Part shown: positions 8,919 through 17,910 of the stretch, one piece after another
Layout of the letters: every line of letters begins with the position of its first letter
How positions within the stretch are numbered: the stretch's first letter is position 1
NCBI GenBank assembly: GCA_039820545.1
Contig: JBCBPW010000010.1
Coordinates: 1 to 64,000, forward strand
Reading direction: 5' to 3'
DNA from: JALEFZ01 sp039820545
Lineage (GTDB): Bacteria > Bacteroidota > Bacteroidia > J057
Length of the DNA stretch: 64,000 bases
Notes under the pieces: generated by a model
Databases searched by the model: none
What the model was told of the DNA's origin: nothing
The model's input: the letters and a program-made list of their open reading frames with translations, nothing else
Program-made: the position numbers and the translations under genes

Positions 8919-8948
8919 CAAGTGCTTGTTTGTGTGAAAATTCTTCTG

Positions 8949-9392
8949 CTACATCTTTTCACCATCGAGTGTCACTGCCGTATCCGTGACGGGATCATTG
9001 TAGATGGTGTGAAGCTTATTATTCGTCAGTAAGCAAATGACAAACTTCAACTCCTCTCCTGACTCAAGCCTTACGGTGATCAGATTTCCATTGTAGTTTT
9101 CTTCTGCCTCTGCCGCGTACTGATATCCGAGAACGTACGTCCCACTGTACAGCGTTTCACCTTGCATACTGGCAGAGAAAACACCTTCCGAGTCAAAGGT
9201 GATATGAGAAGGAACAGGCAAGGTAACGTCGTCAAGATCTCCTGACCATTGGGCACTTAATTCCCACATACCTTGCAGTTGCAGGAGGCGTTCTGTGTGG
9301 TTTTCCAGGGTTGCTCTTTGACAGGAAAATGCGGTCATGGCCAAGGTGGCGAGGGCCAACAGGGTGATTTTCAAATGAAGGGTATGCTTCAT
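8949..9392 (-). CDS. Small lipoprotein, lipocalin-like, unknown function
   Basis: 147 residues from the ATG at 9392, chosen because it begins a clear lipoprotein signal (MKHTLHLKITLLALATLAM) with lipobox TAFSC. The longer frame upstream has no signal features. The mature part is all beta: LQGMWELSAQW, HITFDSEGVFSASM, SGTYVLGY, LITVRLESGEELKFVI and a final NKLHTIYNDP. This resembles the lipocalin-like small lipoproteins of Bacteroidota, in which a 'W-x-L' start is followed by beta strands. No enzymatic motif is visible. It is monocistronic, with its own terminator. Confidence 0.7.
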   Translation of the reverse strand: MKHTLHLKITLLALATLAMTAFSCQRATLENHTERLLQLQGMWELSAQWSGDLDDVTLPVPSHITFDSEGVFSASMQGETLYSGTYVLGYQYAAEAEENYNGNLITVRLESGEELKFVICLLTNNKLHTIYNDPVTDTAVTLDGEKM

Positions 9393-9528
9393 GGGGGTTA
9401 ATATTTGGTTGTTGTTTGATTGAATGTACGCCCACGTCACACAAAAGATGGGAGGAATGGCGGTCAAATGATCAAGCGTGTCAGATCTACCCAAAAGGAT
9501 GTCCACAAAATGAGCATTATGATGAGGG

Positions 9529-10863
9529 TCAATGAACCATGGCTACACCTTGCGGTTTTTCTATTAAATTCTGCCGCTCCTGCCACCTATTAAAAATCAC
9601 ACAAGCAGTCAAATCACCCGTTACATTGACGGCACAACGAAACATCCCCAGTATCCTATCTACTCCGATGATGATGATCAATCCTTCCGTAGGAATCCCG
9701 ACACTCTCGAGAACTGATGCTAAAATGACGACTCCACCACCCGGAATGGCAGGTGTCCCAATGGAAGAAGCAACGATCGTCACCATGATGATGAGCAGTC
9801 CTCCGATGGTCATCTCCATGCCATAAGCCTGAGCAATAAACAAAGCGGAAATACACTGAAAGAGCGCCGTACCATCCATATTGATAGTCGTCCCTACAGG
9901 GATCACCAAATCGCTCACCTTGGATGCTACGCCTAGCTTTTCATCTGCTGTCTTCATAGACAGGGGCATCACCGCAGCTGAGCTGGTCGTCGAGAAAGCC
10001 AAAAGCTGGACCTCGCGAATATCCCGCATAAACGCAAAGGGGTTCTTCCCACCAACCGTCGCTACTAGCACAAGGTAAAATACAAGCAACAAGGCCAAGC
10101 CTAATAACACAATCCCTACGTAGTAACCGATTCCTGCCAAGCCTTCGATGCCGATGCTAGAGGTGAGCTGAGCTAGCAGCCCAAAGACCGCAAAGGGGAC
10201 CAGGTACATGGCCCAAGCCACAATGGTCATACAGATCTCCTGGATGGCGTGGAACAAATCCAGGGTCGATTGGACGGTACGCTTGGGAAGTTGGATGATG
10301 GCAACGCCGATGATGATCGTGAAGATCACAATACTCAACATCTCACCCGAGATCATCGCAGCAAGGGGATTCTCTGGGATCAACCGAATGATGGCGTCAG
10401 GTATACTCTGGAAGGAATCGCTCCCTCCACTGATCGCTGTGCCCATCCCTTCAGGTATGTCGAAAGCTTGATTCTCGAAAATGAATTTCCCTGGCTTGAG
10501 ATTCACTGTCAGGATGATGCCAATAGCGATAGAGACGGTGGTTGTCAACACAAAATAACCCAGAAGTCTCAGTCCCATCTTCTTGAGCTGCTCACTGCTA
10601 TTGCTCACGATCCCTGAGATAATCGAGGTAAAAATCAGGGGCAACATGATCATTTGCACCAGCTTGAGGAATAACTGCCCTGGCAAGGCCATCCAATTAC
10701 CGAGCGACTGACTGAGTTTCTCTGGAAAAATCCCTGTGGCAGGATTCATCAAGGTGCCGACGGCAAGTCCTATTCCAATGGCGATCAAGACTTTTTGCCA
10801 TAGTTTGGCGTCGATCAGTTTGCGGAGATAGGAAGCGAGATGATTGAGTGGTGTGATTTCCAT
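9529..10863 (-). CDS. Dicarboxylate/amino acid:cation symporter (DAACS family)
   Basis: A 444-residue inner-membrane transporter of the GltP/DctA/EAAT family (eight TMs plus two re-entrant hairpins). HP1 carries the serine-rich AFSTTSSAAVMPL, TM7 has NMDGTALFQ, HP2 has SIGTPAIPGGGVV, and TM8 has GVDRILGMFRCAVNVTGD. The Arg that binds the substrate side-chain carboxylate (Arg397 in GltPh) is present. The position matching GltPh Asp394, which binds the substrate amino group, is Gly here, so a non-amino dicarboxylate is possible; that is inference. I chose Met at 10863, 14 codons into the open frame, because it starts just before the first TM like other family members. Confidence 0.9.
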   Translation of the reverse strand: MEITPLNHLASYLRKLIDAKLWQKVLIAIGIGLAVGTLMNPATGIFPEKLSQSLGNWMALPGQLFLKLVQMIMLPLIFTSIISGIVSNSSEQLKKMGLRLLGYFVLTTTVSIAIGIILTVNLKPGKFIFENQAFDIPEGMGTAISGGSDSFQSIPDAIIRLIPENPLAAMISGEMLSIVIFTIIIGVAIIQLPKRTVQSTLDLFHAIQEICMTIVAWAMYLVPFAVFGLLAQLTSSIGIEGLAGIGYYVGIVLLGLALLLVFYLVLVATVGGKNPFAFMRDIREVQLLAFSTTSSAAVMPLSMKTADEKLGVASKVSDLVIPVGTTINMDGTALFQCISALFIAQAYGMEMTIGGLLIIMVTIVASSIGTPAIPGGGVVILASVLESVGIPTEGLIIIIGVDRILGMFRCAVNVTGDLTACVIFNRWQERQNLIEKPQGVAMVH

Positions 10864-10954
10864 TGCATATATAGCTTGACCTATGCAAGGAATGAAAGGC
10901 ATCAACGCTAGCAGAAGACTTTTATCATACGAGGGAGGAACTTTTGCTTCTATG

Positions 10955-10996
10955 AAAAAATGAAAGCCGAGCAGCTATTTTCCTATTCGGCTTTCA
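10955..10996 (-). terminator. Intrinsic terminator of the COX1-like mini-protein gene
   Basis: Perfect 10-bp stem TGAAAGCCGA / TCGGCTTTCA with a 16-nt loop. On the minus strand it is followed by TTTTTT. It lies 16 nt past the stop of the gene at 11012-11500. Confidence 0.85.
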
Positions 10997-11011
10997 TATG
11001 ATCTTTTCTTT

Positions 11012-11500
11012 CTAACCTCTCCTCAACAGCTGGCGAAATAAGACAGCTAGAAAAATAATTTGTATGCAAAAGATCCATACGGTAGAGAAGGTAATGACCA
11101 TAGATAGATCCATAAAGGCTAAGTTTAGAGGGCCTTTCTCTACTTCAGCATATTGAAAATAATGAGGTGCAGGGCCTGCAAGTGTATCTAATAAGATCGG
11201 CATGGAAACAATGCCTATACTCCACAAGATCATAGATCCGATGTGAATTCCTGTCCACACAGATACCCTAGACATATTCAACCAGCGATACCCCCATCCC
11301 ATCAAGGCCAATATCCCAATTAGCATAGTGGCATTCTGAATACTTGTAGTCACAAAATAGGTATCATGCAAAGGAATGTCTATTGCCGCATTGGCTTCTA
11401 TACTTATAATGGCTCCAGCACAACACATCAACAAGCCCATTCCGAGCAAACACCAAATTTCGGGTCTATTCCATTTCCATTTCAAGATTTTTCCATTCAT
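11012..11500 (-). CDS. Small membrane protein with a cytochrome-oxidase-subunit-I-like motif
   Basis: A 162-residue protein with four predicted TM helices. The segment IDIPLHDTYFVTTSIQN closely resembles the conserved DIVLHDTYYVVAHFHY stretch of heme-copper oxidase subunit I that holds heme and copper ligands. The His residues that follow in the real enzyme (AHFHY) are absent, so it cannot be a working catalytic subunit by itself. Similar short COX1-like proteins may assist or derive from oxidase genes; the role is unknown. No oxidase genes are seen nearby. It is transcribed toward its own terminator, and the YCF48-like gene ends 20 nt upstream on the same strand. Confidence 0.6.
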   Translation of the reverse strand: MNGKILKWKWNRPEIWCLLGMGLLMCCAGAIISIEANAAIDIPLHDTYFVTTSIQNATMLIGILALMGWGYRWLNMSRVSVWTGIHIGSMILWSIGIVSMPILLDTLAGPAPHYFQYAEVEKGPLNLAFMDLSMVITFSTVWIFCIQIIFLAVLFRQLLRRG

Positions 11501-11519
11501 ATCCCTTCATAATCTACTA

Positions 11520-12614
11520 TTACTGGGGTTTGATCACAAAGATTTCCTGATCTAATAAGACCAAATAATTTCCATTTTCTTGCCGATACGCATCTACGAA
11601 GTCAATGCCGAGATTGGTTCCCAACTCCCCAAAGGTCCAATTGGTACCCAAGTCTTGGGAGTAGGCGAAAGCATCCTGCGAGCGGTAAATATCAGATTGA
11701 CAATAAGTCTGATTAGCAATGATCCAAAGTTCATCCTCGCTATTTGCCCCGATCAACTGTGAGTACTCCTCATAGATGATTTCCCAGTTTTGGCCACCAT
11801 CGAGAGAACGAATCGCCCCAAACAACCCCGTTGCGACTAGCTTCTCCTCATCGATCACCTTCAATTGATAAAAATCTTGCATGGGTATATTCAAGCGTTG
11901 CTGGAGGTTGCCATCGGTATCGTATTGAAGGATCTCTCTTTGGGCTCCATGCACCCAGATGCGCCCGTTTTCGAGGACCATTCCCCCTTGGATGTTGGGT
12001 AGACGAATATCCCCTTCTTCGACTAGCACCTCCCAAGTCTGAGCAAAGTCTGTCGTGCGTAGAAGGCGCACGCTGGAATCCAAGAAGAGGAGGGCGAAGC
12101 CATTGCCTGCTTCATCAAATTGAATCTCGTACAACACTCCCTTAAGATCGGGATATGTCCGTTCTTCCCAAGTCTGTCCTCCATCCTGTGTTTCGTAGAG
12201 GGTCGTTTTGTTTTGACAATTGGGAGGTGGGCAGCCGTCGGTATTCTGTACTGTCACGAATCCGAGATCTGCATCGACAAAATACATAGAAATGGGGCTG
12301 TAATTCGCCTCCAAGGGCAGAGACTCCCAAGTCATTCCACCATCCTTTGTTTTAAACACACCCGCATACCCACCCGGTTGTTTACTCCCAAAAAGAAAAC
12401 CCATTTGATCATCCAGAAACTGCCAGGATCTGAAGCTCCCTTCAAATGAAATGAGGTTTTGGCTCACCAACTCAAATGGAGCGGGCACCGTAAAGTCTTC
12501 ATTTACCTCGCAATTTTCACTTGTACTTGCCATTGGTCTAGGAGGAGGATCCATTTCTGGGTTACATGCAAATAAGATGACTCCGAGTAGACTAAGGATC
12601 AGTGACTTTCTCAT
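11520..12614 (-). CDS. YCF48/BNR-repeat-like beta-propeller lipoprotein
   Basis: 364 residues from the ATG at 12614, giving a lipoprotein signal with lipobox LFAC; the Met 13 codons earlier lacks a signal. The mature protein shows at least five repeats of the form GG-x-TW or GTNW (GMTWESL, GQTWEERTY, AQTWEVLV, GQNWEIIYE, GTNWTFGE). This is the YCF48/sialidase-like BNR pattern of a beta-propeller. Such proteins are usually surface or periplasmic and bind partners rather than catalyse. It lies directly downstream of the acyl-CoA ligase gene (gap about 43 nt) and may be cotranscribed. Confidence 0.75.
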   Translation of the reverse strand: MRKSLILSLLGVILFACNPEMDPPPRPMASTSENCEVNEDFTVPAPFELVSQNLISFEGSFRSWQFLDDQMGFLFGSKQPGGYAGVFKTKDGGMTWESLPLEANYSPISMYFVDADLGFVTVQNTDGCPPPNCQNKTTLYETQDGGQTWEERTYPDLKGVLYEIQFDEAGNGFALLFLDSSVRLLRTTDFAQTWEVLVEEGDIRLPNIQGGMVLENGRIWVHGAQREILQYDTDGNLQQRLNIPMQDFYQLKVIDEEKLVATGLFGAIRSLDGGQNWEIIYEEYSQLIGANSEDELWIIANQTYCQSDIYRSQDAFAYSQDLGTNWTFGELGTNLGIDFVDAYRQENGNYLVLLDQEIFVIKPQ

Positions 12615-12657
12615 AAGATTTGTGCTATATCTTGTAACTACTTGCTGCAGCAAGTGC

Positions 12658-14205
12658 CTACGACTGCCTCAATACCTTCTTCAAGATCTTGCCCGTGGCA
12701 CTCATCGGGAGCGCATCGACGATCTTCACGATACGAGGATATTTATAGGCAGCAATATGATCCTTTGTAAAAGCAATCAGTTCCTCAGAGGTAGCTGTAG
12801 CTCCATCTTTGAGCACCACAAAGGCCTTCACTTCCTCCCCCAATTTCTCGTCGGGGGTGCCCAAGACAGCCACAAGCGAAACGGCCTCATGCTTCATCAT
12901 CACTTCTTCGACCTCACGTGGATAAACATTGAGCCCTCCGCGGATGATCATGTCCTTGAGACGGTCCACAATGAAGAAAAAACCATCCTCATCCTTGATG
13001 GCGACATCTCCCGAATGCATCCACCCTCCACGGAGGGTCGTTGCGTTGGCGTCGGGACGCTGGTAGTAGCCCTTCATGACATTGGGGCCACGATAGATCA
13101 GCTCGCCTTTCTCTCCTACGGGCACTTCCTGATCTTGCTCATCGACCAATTTTACCTCGACACCGAAGACGGGCGTCCCGATAGATCCAGGCTTACGGCC
13201 TACAGCCAGTTGGTTGAAGGTCACCACAGGTGAACCTTCGGACATACCATATCCTTCTACAATGGGCACATTGAATCTCGCTTCGAAGTCCTCCAGTACC
13301 TTCACGGGTAGCGAAGCCCCTCCCGAAATACAGAGCCTGAGCTTAGAAGAAATCGCCTCATAATCAAATTGATCACTCTGCACATTGAGCAAGCCCCAGT
13401 ACATGGTGGGTACACCCGCAAACATCGTAATCTCATGCTTTTGCATCAATCCGAAGACAGCCTCTCCCTCAAATCGCGGCAGAAGAACATTCGAAGTGCC
13501 AATGTACACGCCCGCATTCATCAACACCGTCATCGCAAAGATGTGAAACAAAGGTAGGACAACTAGCAGCTTGTCGTCCCTGACCATTTGCAACATATCC
13601 ACACAAAGGGCGGCATTCGTCAGCAAATTGGAATGGGTAAGCTCGGCTCCTTTGGGTTGGCCTGTGGTTCCTGAGGTATAAATGATCACAGCAGTATCAT
13701 CTGCGCCTGTAGGTTCATAGGTACCCGTCGGTGCTTGGCCTGCCATGAGGGAGCCCAGCGTTTGTGTCCCTTCGATGGGAGAAGGCATATCGCCCTTGGG
13801 CATGATCATGAAGAAATGCTTACAGTCAGGGGCTTCTTGAAAGCCTCCATGACCCATTTGTCCCATGGGTAGTTGCTCTGTCCCAATGAAACAAAAATAT
13901 GCTTTGGCGTCACTATCCTTGAGGTGGTAGGCGATTTCGTCTTTCTTCAAAAGCACACTCAAAGGAACCACTGTCGCTCCCGCCTTCAAGATGCCATAGT
14001 AAACAATCGGAAAATAAGGAATATTCAAACAGCTCAAGGCTACCTTGTCCCCAGGCTGGATGCCGATGTTACGCAAGCCATTGGCGACCTGATTGGCGGC
14101 GCCATTGACTTGAGCATAGGTGAGGGTGGTGTCCATGAAGGTAAAAGCAGGCTTAGCAGAATGTTCTCTGGCGCTATTTTCCAGAATAAATGCGAGATTG
14201 AGCAT
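12658..14205 (-). CDS. Long-chain fatty acid-CoA ligase (AMP-forming)
   Basis: 515 residues, ANL superfamily. It activates a carboxylic acid with ATP to an acyl-adenylate and transfers it to CoA. Visible motifs are the P-loop YTSGTTGQPKGAELTH, the acyl pocket VEGYGMSEGSPVV, GWMHSGDVAIKDEDGF (A7), the hinge VDRLKDMIIRGGLNVYP (A8) and the catalytic lysine in SATGKILKKVLR (A10). The length fits FadD-type bacterial ligases; the chain length of the substrate cannot be told. Two GC-rich hairpin repeats lie in its upstream region. Confidence 0.9.
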   Translation of the reverse strand: MLNLAFILENSAREHSAKPAFTFMDTTLTYAQVNGAANQVANGLRNIGIQPGDKVALSCLNIPYFPIVYYGILKAGATVVPLSVLLKKDEIAYHLKDSDAKAYFCFIGTEQLPMGQMGHGGFQEAPDCKHFFMIMPKGDMPSPIEGTQTLGSLMAGQAPTGTYEPTGADDTAVIIYTSGTTGQPKGAELTHSNLLTNAALCVDMLQMVRDDKLLVVLPLFHIFAMTVLMNAGVYIGTSNVLLPRFEGEAVFGLMQKHEITMFAGVPTMYWGLLNVQSDQFDYEAISSKLRLCISGGASLPVKVLEDFEARFNVPIVEGYGMSEGSPVVTFNQLAVGRKPGSIGTPVFGVEVKLVDEQDQEVPVGEKGELIYRGPNVMKGYYQRPDANATTLRGGWMHSGDVAIKDEDGFFFIVDRLKDMIIRGGLNVYPREVEEVMMKHEAVSLVAVLGTPDEKLGEEVKAFVVLKDGATATSEELIAFTKDHIAAYKYPRIVKIVDALPMSATGKILKKVLRQS

Positions 14206-14304
14206 AGCAGTATGTAATAATCGTGTTTTGAGTAGTATGAATGGCGCAGGGCCTCATCAATAGACAGATAATATACTGATAAATGTGGGAGTCTGTTCAT
14301 TTTT

Positions 14305-14334
14305 CCCGTACGTCCACCGCCACGGCGTGGACAA
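14305..14334. repeat. GC-rich 30-bp hairpin repeat, copy A
   Basis: First of three same-orientation copies of a 30-bp motif starting CCC and ending with CGCCACGGCGTGGACAA, the identical part. GTCCAC and GTGGAC pair to form a stem with GCC/GGC inside. It lies in the intergenic region upstream of the acyl-CoA ligase gene. Confidence 0.75.
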
Positions 14335-14364
14335 TTTGAATAATCCATGCAAAACAAAATCATT

Positions 14365-14394
14365 CCCACAGGTCCGTCGCCACGGCGTGGACAA
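14365..14394. repeat. GC-rich 30-bp hairpin repeat, copy B
   Basis: Second copy, 60 bp after copy A and in the same orientation. It differs from copy A at six positions in its first half and is identical over the last 17 bases. The surrounding sequence is AT-rich, so the element stands out in composition. Confidence 0.75.
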
Positions 14395-14441
14395 TCTCAC
14401 CCATTCATAAACATCTAAACATTATCCACCCCAACACCCAC

Positions 14442-15173
14442 CTACTCATCCCGTGTCTTCGTTCGCGGCTTCAGTGGCTCAAACAACCTATCCAATTCAG
14501 ATCCAGGAGACATGAGCATATTTTTATCTTTTACATACGTAGGCATCAATCCCAAACATTCATAATAAGCCAGGATTAAATTCATCAGCTCAACCTTTTT
14601 GTACTCAATCTTTTTGTACTGTTTCTTGAGCTTACTACACTTTTGGGCATCCTGCGTATACTGCGTCAATTGCCCGATGTAATTGGTCCGTTCCACGATG
14701 GTTGTACGACTGTTGATAGCTTTGAGATAGCGCTTATATTTTAATAATACAGGCCCATTTTCTCCTTTTATATAAAAATTCACAACGTCACCATACTTCT
14801 TGCACATGTACAGGGGATGCTCACCATCTATAAGGACTGTGAGAAAAACGGTGTCTCTTCGAAAATAGAAGGCATTGTCTCGATCTAGCTTTTGCAACTG
14901 CTGTGGGGAATATTCTTGTCTGACAGGAGCACCTATCAACCGCCATTTTCCCATGTCTACGGATGATACACTGGATGCAGCGTAGGTTTGGCGCGTCTTG
15001 CTTCCTTCAGGAATAAATACGATATGGCGGGGCGTATAGTCTGTAGGAGCATATTCTACTCTTCCTTTGCGTACCTCACCCGAGGTAAGGGTGATCTCAG
15101 CAGGAACAAAACCATACTGGGCTTGTAGATAGGAAGTCAAAAAAAGACTGATAATTAATACGAAAGTTTTCAT
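14442..15173 (-). CDS. Secreted protein, short member of a three-gene tandem paralogue family
   Basis: 243 residues with a Sec signal ending YLQAQ. It shares a head-to-tail domain with the two genes upstream (15274-16548 and 16624-17910): a LTSGEVRKGRVEY segment, RHIVFIPEGS, RDTVFLTVLIDGEHPLYM, VNFYIKGENGPVLLKYKRY and RTNYIGQLTQYTQ. The carboxy-terminal barrel-like half of the other two is missing and the protein stops after LMPTYVKDKN, so it is a natural truncation or a stand-alone form of the periplasmic domain. The family is not one I recognise by name. It is last in a minus-strand run of three genes. Confidence 0.7.
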   Translation of the reverse strand: MKTFVLIISLFLTSYLQAQYGFVPAEITLTSGEVRKGRVEYAPTDYTPRHIVFIPEGSKTRQTYAASSVSSVDMGKWRLIGAPVRQEYSPQQLQKLDRDNAFYFRRDTVFLTVLIDGEHPLYMCKKYGDVVNFYIKGENGPVLLKYKRYLKAINSRTTIVERTNYIGQLTQYTQDAQKCSKLKKQYKKIEYKKVELMNLILAYYECLGLMPTYVKDKNMLMSPGSELDRLFEPLKPRTKTRDE

Positions 15174-15273
15174 AGGTTAACTAGGATTATGGTTGTAATG
15201 GAATCATTTAATAGGGGAAATAAGTCTTATGATCTCTCCTCTTGCAATGGAAATTTAGACACTGTTGGAAACT

Positions 15274-16548
15274 TCAAAGCTTGAATCGCAGCAGATCATA
15301 ACTGACCAAAACAGAATATCGTCTTGTGCTCTGAAACACAGGAAGGAATCGCCCTTCTATATTGAATCCCTTATACCCTATACCTGCACCCAAGACAGCT
15401 ATCTGTCCTCGAAATTCTGGTCTGAATAAGGGGATACTTCTCTCGGTCACAATTCCACTGCTTCGTTGCGTCACAATGTCTCGATCTTCAACCACCACAT
15501 CCATATTGAAAGAAACCCCTGCATTGAGGTACAAGTCAAAAGGATCCTTGACCAGTCGGTACCGCAGGAGAGGGTTCAATTCGAAGGTACGATACGAGGC
15601 TAGGATGTCTCTAAACTGGATATCCGTGGTCTCCTGAGCCGCAAATTGATAGGTACCATATAAAAACTCCGTGTGAATGGACATTCGGTCTATCCAAGGG
15701 ATAAGGAACACCTCTACAAAGCCTCCAAACACAGGATCTATCGAGGGATCAAACCTTGAGTTGCGAAAATTGCGGGCAAAGTTCGTGACATACTCCGAAC
15801 TGATAGAGGTCTCACGCCTCCCTACTTTAAGGCCCACTCTCATAGGAAAAAGGTCCCTTCCACTCTTCTGATCCAGTTCGGGCAAGGCTTTCCGCTCAAA
15901 TACATAGGTAGGCTCTATGTCTAAGCAGTTGTAATATGCTTTGAAGAAGCGCATCAGTTCTTGTTGTTTGTACGCAAGCGCTTCTAGTTGCTTCTGAAAA
16001 TCCTTGCAGCCTTGTGTGTACTGGACCAATTGTCCGATGTAATTGGTACGTTCTCTGAAGATCGTCCTTCCCGCCTTGATTGCCTTGTATTTCTTGTACT
16101 TGAGCAGTTTGGGCCCCTCCTCTCCTTGTATATAAAAATTGTACACCTCCTGCGCTTCCTTTTGCATGTAAAGGGGATATGCTCCATCTATCAGGACGGA
16201 TAAAAAGACGGTATCCAAACCTATCTCAAACTTGTTATGGGATGATAAATTGTTCACGTCTCGAGAGGACTGCTCGGCTTCTACAACCGCACCGACGAAG
16301 CGTTCAGATTCCATTTCCACATACTTCACCTGCAGTGGAGAATAGGTTTTAGGAACAACACTCCCATCTGCAATGAAGTCAATGCTGCGAAGGGTATAAG
16401 TTCTCACAAAGTATTTGATTTTCCCCTCGATTACCTCCCCCGTTTGGAGAGTAATTTTCGCAGGGGAGAATAAATCCTGTGCAGGAAGGGCCACACTGCT
16501 GAATAATAAAAGCAATATGATGCCGAGCTGGATGGGTTTTGTTTTCAT
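15274..16548 (-). CDS. Outer-membrane-type protein, full-length member of the tandem paralogue family
   Basis: 424 residues from the ATG at 16548, which begins a Sec signal ending ALPAQ; the Met 12 codons earlier is disfavoured. Residues about 20-230 form the shared domain: TLQTGEVIEGKIKY, LRSIDFIADGS, DTVFLSVLIDGAYPLYM, NFYIQGEEGPKLLKYKKY and TNYIGQLVQYTQ. The C-terminal 180 residues have alternating beta strands such as RVGLKVGRRET, RMSIHTEFLYGTYQFAAQE and LNPLLRYRLVKDPFDLYL, and end YDLLRFKL. This looks like an eight-stranded outer-membrane barrel. The function is unknown. Confidence 0.7.
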   Translation of the reverse strand: MKTKPIQLGIILLLLFSSVALPAQDLFSPAKITLQTGEVIEGKIKYFVRTYTLRSIDFIADGSVVPKTYSPLQVKYVEMESERFVGAVVEAEQSSRDVNNLSSHNKFEIGLDTVFLSVLIDGAYPLYMQKEAQEVYNFYIQGEEGPKLLKYKKYKAIKAGRTIFRERTNYIGQLVQYTQGCKDFQKQLEALAYKQQELMRFFKAYYNCLDIEPTYVFERKALPELDQKSGRDLFPMRVGLKVGRRETSISSEYVTNFARNFRNSRFDPSIDPVFGGFVEVFLIPWIDRMSIHTEFLYGTYQFAAQETTDIQFRDILASYRTFELNPLLRYRLVKDPFDLYLNAGVSFNMDVVVEDRDIVTQRSSGIVTERSIPLFRPEFRGQIAVLGAGIGYKGFNIEGRFLPVFQSTRRYSVLVSYDLLRFKL

Positions 16549-16623
16549 GAATATGGGATAGAGGTTGTTATAAATGATTTTCATGGTGCTGGATATGGCT
16601 CAAGATCATCGTCAGATCCACCT

Positions 16624-17910
16624 TTAAATTCTCAAATCAAACTGAAAAAGGTCGTAACTCAGCAGCAAATGATAGCGCTGGGTACTCAGATAAATGGGCA
16701 TATACCGTCCCTCCAACGCCCATCCTTTGTAGCGGAAGCCTGCTCCCAAGACGCCTAGCTGTCCTTGAAAACCTGACTTGAACAAGGGGATGTTTCGCTG
16801 GCCTGTAGAGGAGATGCTGCGAATGGTCACAATATCTGAGTCCTGGACCAGACGGTCACTGTTGAAGGAAATCCCTGCGTTGACGTATAGCTGAAAGGGA
16901 GCTTTGATCAGATAATATCTAAAGAGAGGGTTAAATTCGATGGTTCGATAGATGGCTTGCACATCTCGAGAGATGACAAGGGTCGTCTCCTGGGCAGCAA
17001 AGGCAAATCGACTCAGTAAGAATTCTGCGTGAATAGAAAAGCGCTCCCACTTGGGGACGGGAAATACCTCTCCGTAGACGCCGTAAATCGGATTATTTGA
17101 AGGTTCAAACTCCAAGGTGCGGTAGTTGCGGTTATCCTCTTGGAGGTAGGACTCGCTCACACGGGTTTGCCGTGCGCCTAGCTTCAATCCGACGCGAATC
17201 GGCAAGGGAGCCCGACCTGTGAGCTTGTTGATCTTCGGCAGGACTTTCTTCTTGAAGACAAATGTGGGTTTCACTCCCATGCATTTGTAAAATGCCTCAA
17301 ATAAGTCCATGAGCGAGGCTTGCGTATAGGCGAGCTTAGTTCGCTCCTTGTCCAAGTCTTCACAAGCTTGTGTATAATCCGACAGTTGCTCCTTGTACAC
17401 ATTACTTTCTCGGATCTCCTGCTGCCCGTTTTTTCTGTATAGATACTTGCGATATTTTAAAAGTACAGGTTCTTGCTCTCCTTCCTGGATGATATAAAAA
17501 TTCGTGATGTCGCCTTCATTCTCACTCATGAGGAGGGGGAAGGCCCCATCGATCAGCACCAGCAAGAAGGTCGTGTCGATGAGGATATTGTATCCGCTTT
17601 CGCGTTCTAGCAGGGCGTCGTTTCGAGAGGAGTACTCCTGCTCCACGACAGCCCCGACGTACCGCTCTGACCCAATATCGAAGGTAGCTACCTCCGTTGG
17701 AGAGAACGTCTTAGGAACCAAGCTTTCTTCTCCCAAGAAGTCGATGCTCCGAGGGGTGTTTTCTCCTGAGTAGTACTTGATTTTGCCTTCGAGGACCTCG
17801 CCTGATCTCAGGACGATGGTACCTTGAACGAATCCATCTTGGGCATAGAGGAGGTGTGGGATTCCTAGGGAATTGAAACTAAGCACAAGAAATAGGTGTG
17901 TCGTTTTCAT
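16624..17910 (-). CDS. Outer-membrane-type protein, first member of the tandem paralogue family
   Basis: 428 residues with a Sec signal ending LLYAQ. It aligns with its downstream neighbour over its whole length: LRSGEVLEGKIKYYSG, TPRSIDFLGEES, PKTFSPTEV, IDTTFLLVLIDGAFPLLM, then the barrel part PIRVGLKLGARQTRVSES, RFSIHAEFLLSRFAFAAQE and FNPLFRYYLIKAPFQLYVN, ending YDLFQFDLRI. Spacing to the next gene is 75 nt, so the three genes probably form an operon from a promoter upstream of 17910. The high similarity points to tandem duplication followed by loss of the barrel in the third copy. Confidence 0.7.
   Translation of the reverse strand: MKTTHLFLVLSFNSLGIPHLLYAQDGFVQGTIVLRSGEVLEGKIKYYSGENTPRSIDFLGEESLVPKTFSPTEVATFDIGSERYVGAVVEQEYSSRNDALLERESGYNILIDTTFLLVLIDGAFPLLMSENEGDITNFYIIQEGEQEPVLLKYRKYLYRKNGQQEIRESNVYKEQLSDYTQACEDLDKERTKLAYTQASLMDLFEAFYKCMGVKPTFVFKKKVLPKINKLTGRAPLPIRVGLKLGARQTRVSESYLQEDNRNYRTLEFEPSNNPIYGVYGEVFPVPKWERFSIHAEFLLSRFAFAAQETTLVISRDVQAIYRTIEFNPLFRYYLIKAPFQLYVNAGISFNSDRLVQDSDIVTIRSISSTGQRNIPLFKSGFQGQLGVLGAGFRYKGWALEGRYMPIYLSTQRYHLLLSYDLFQFDLRI

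Noticed and set aside
12451..13233. 260-codon plus-strand frame opposite the acyl-CoA ligase and YCF48-like genes
   Set aside because: It is antisense to two well-supported genes, has no recognisable motif, and its composition looks like the reverse of coding sequence.
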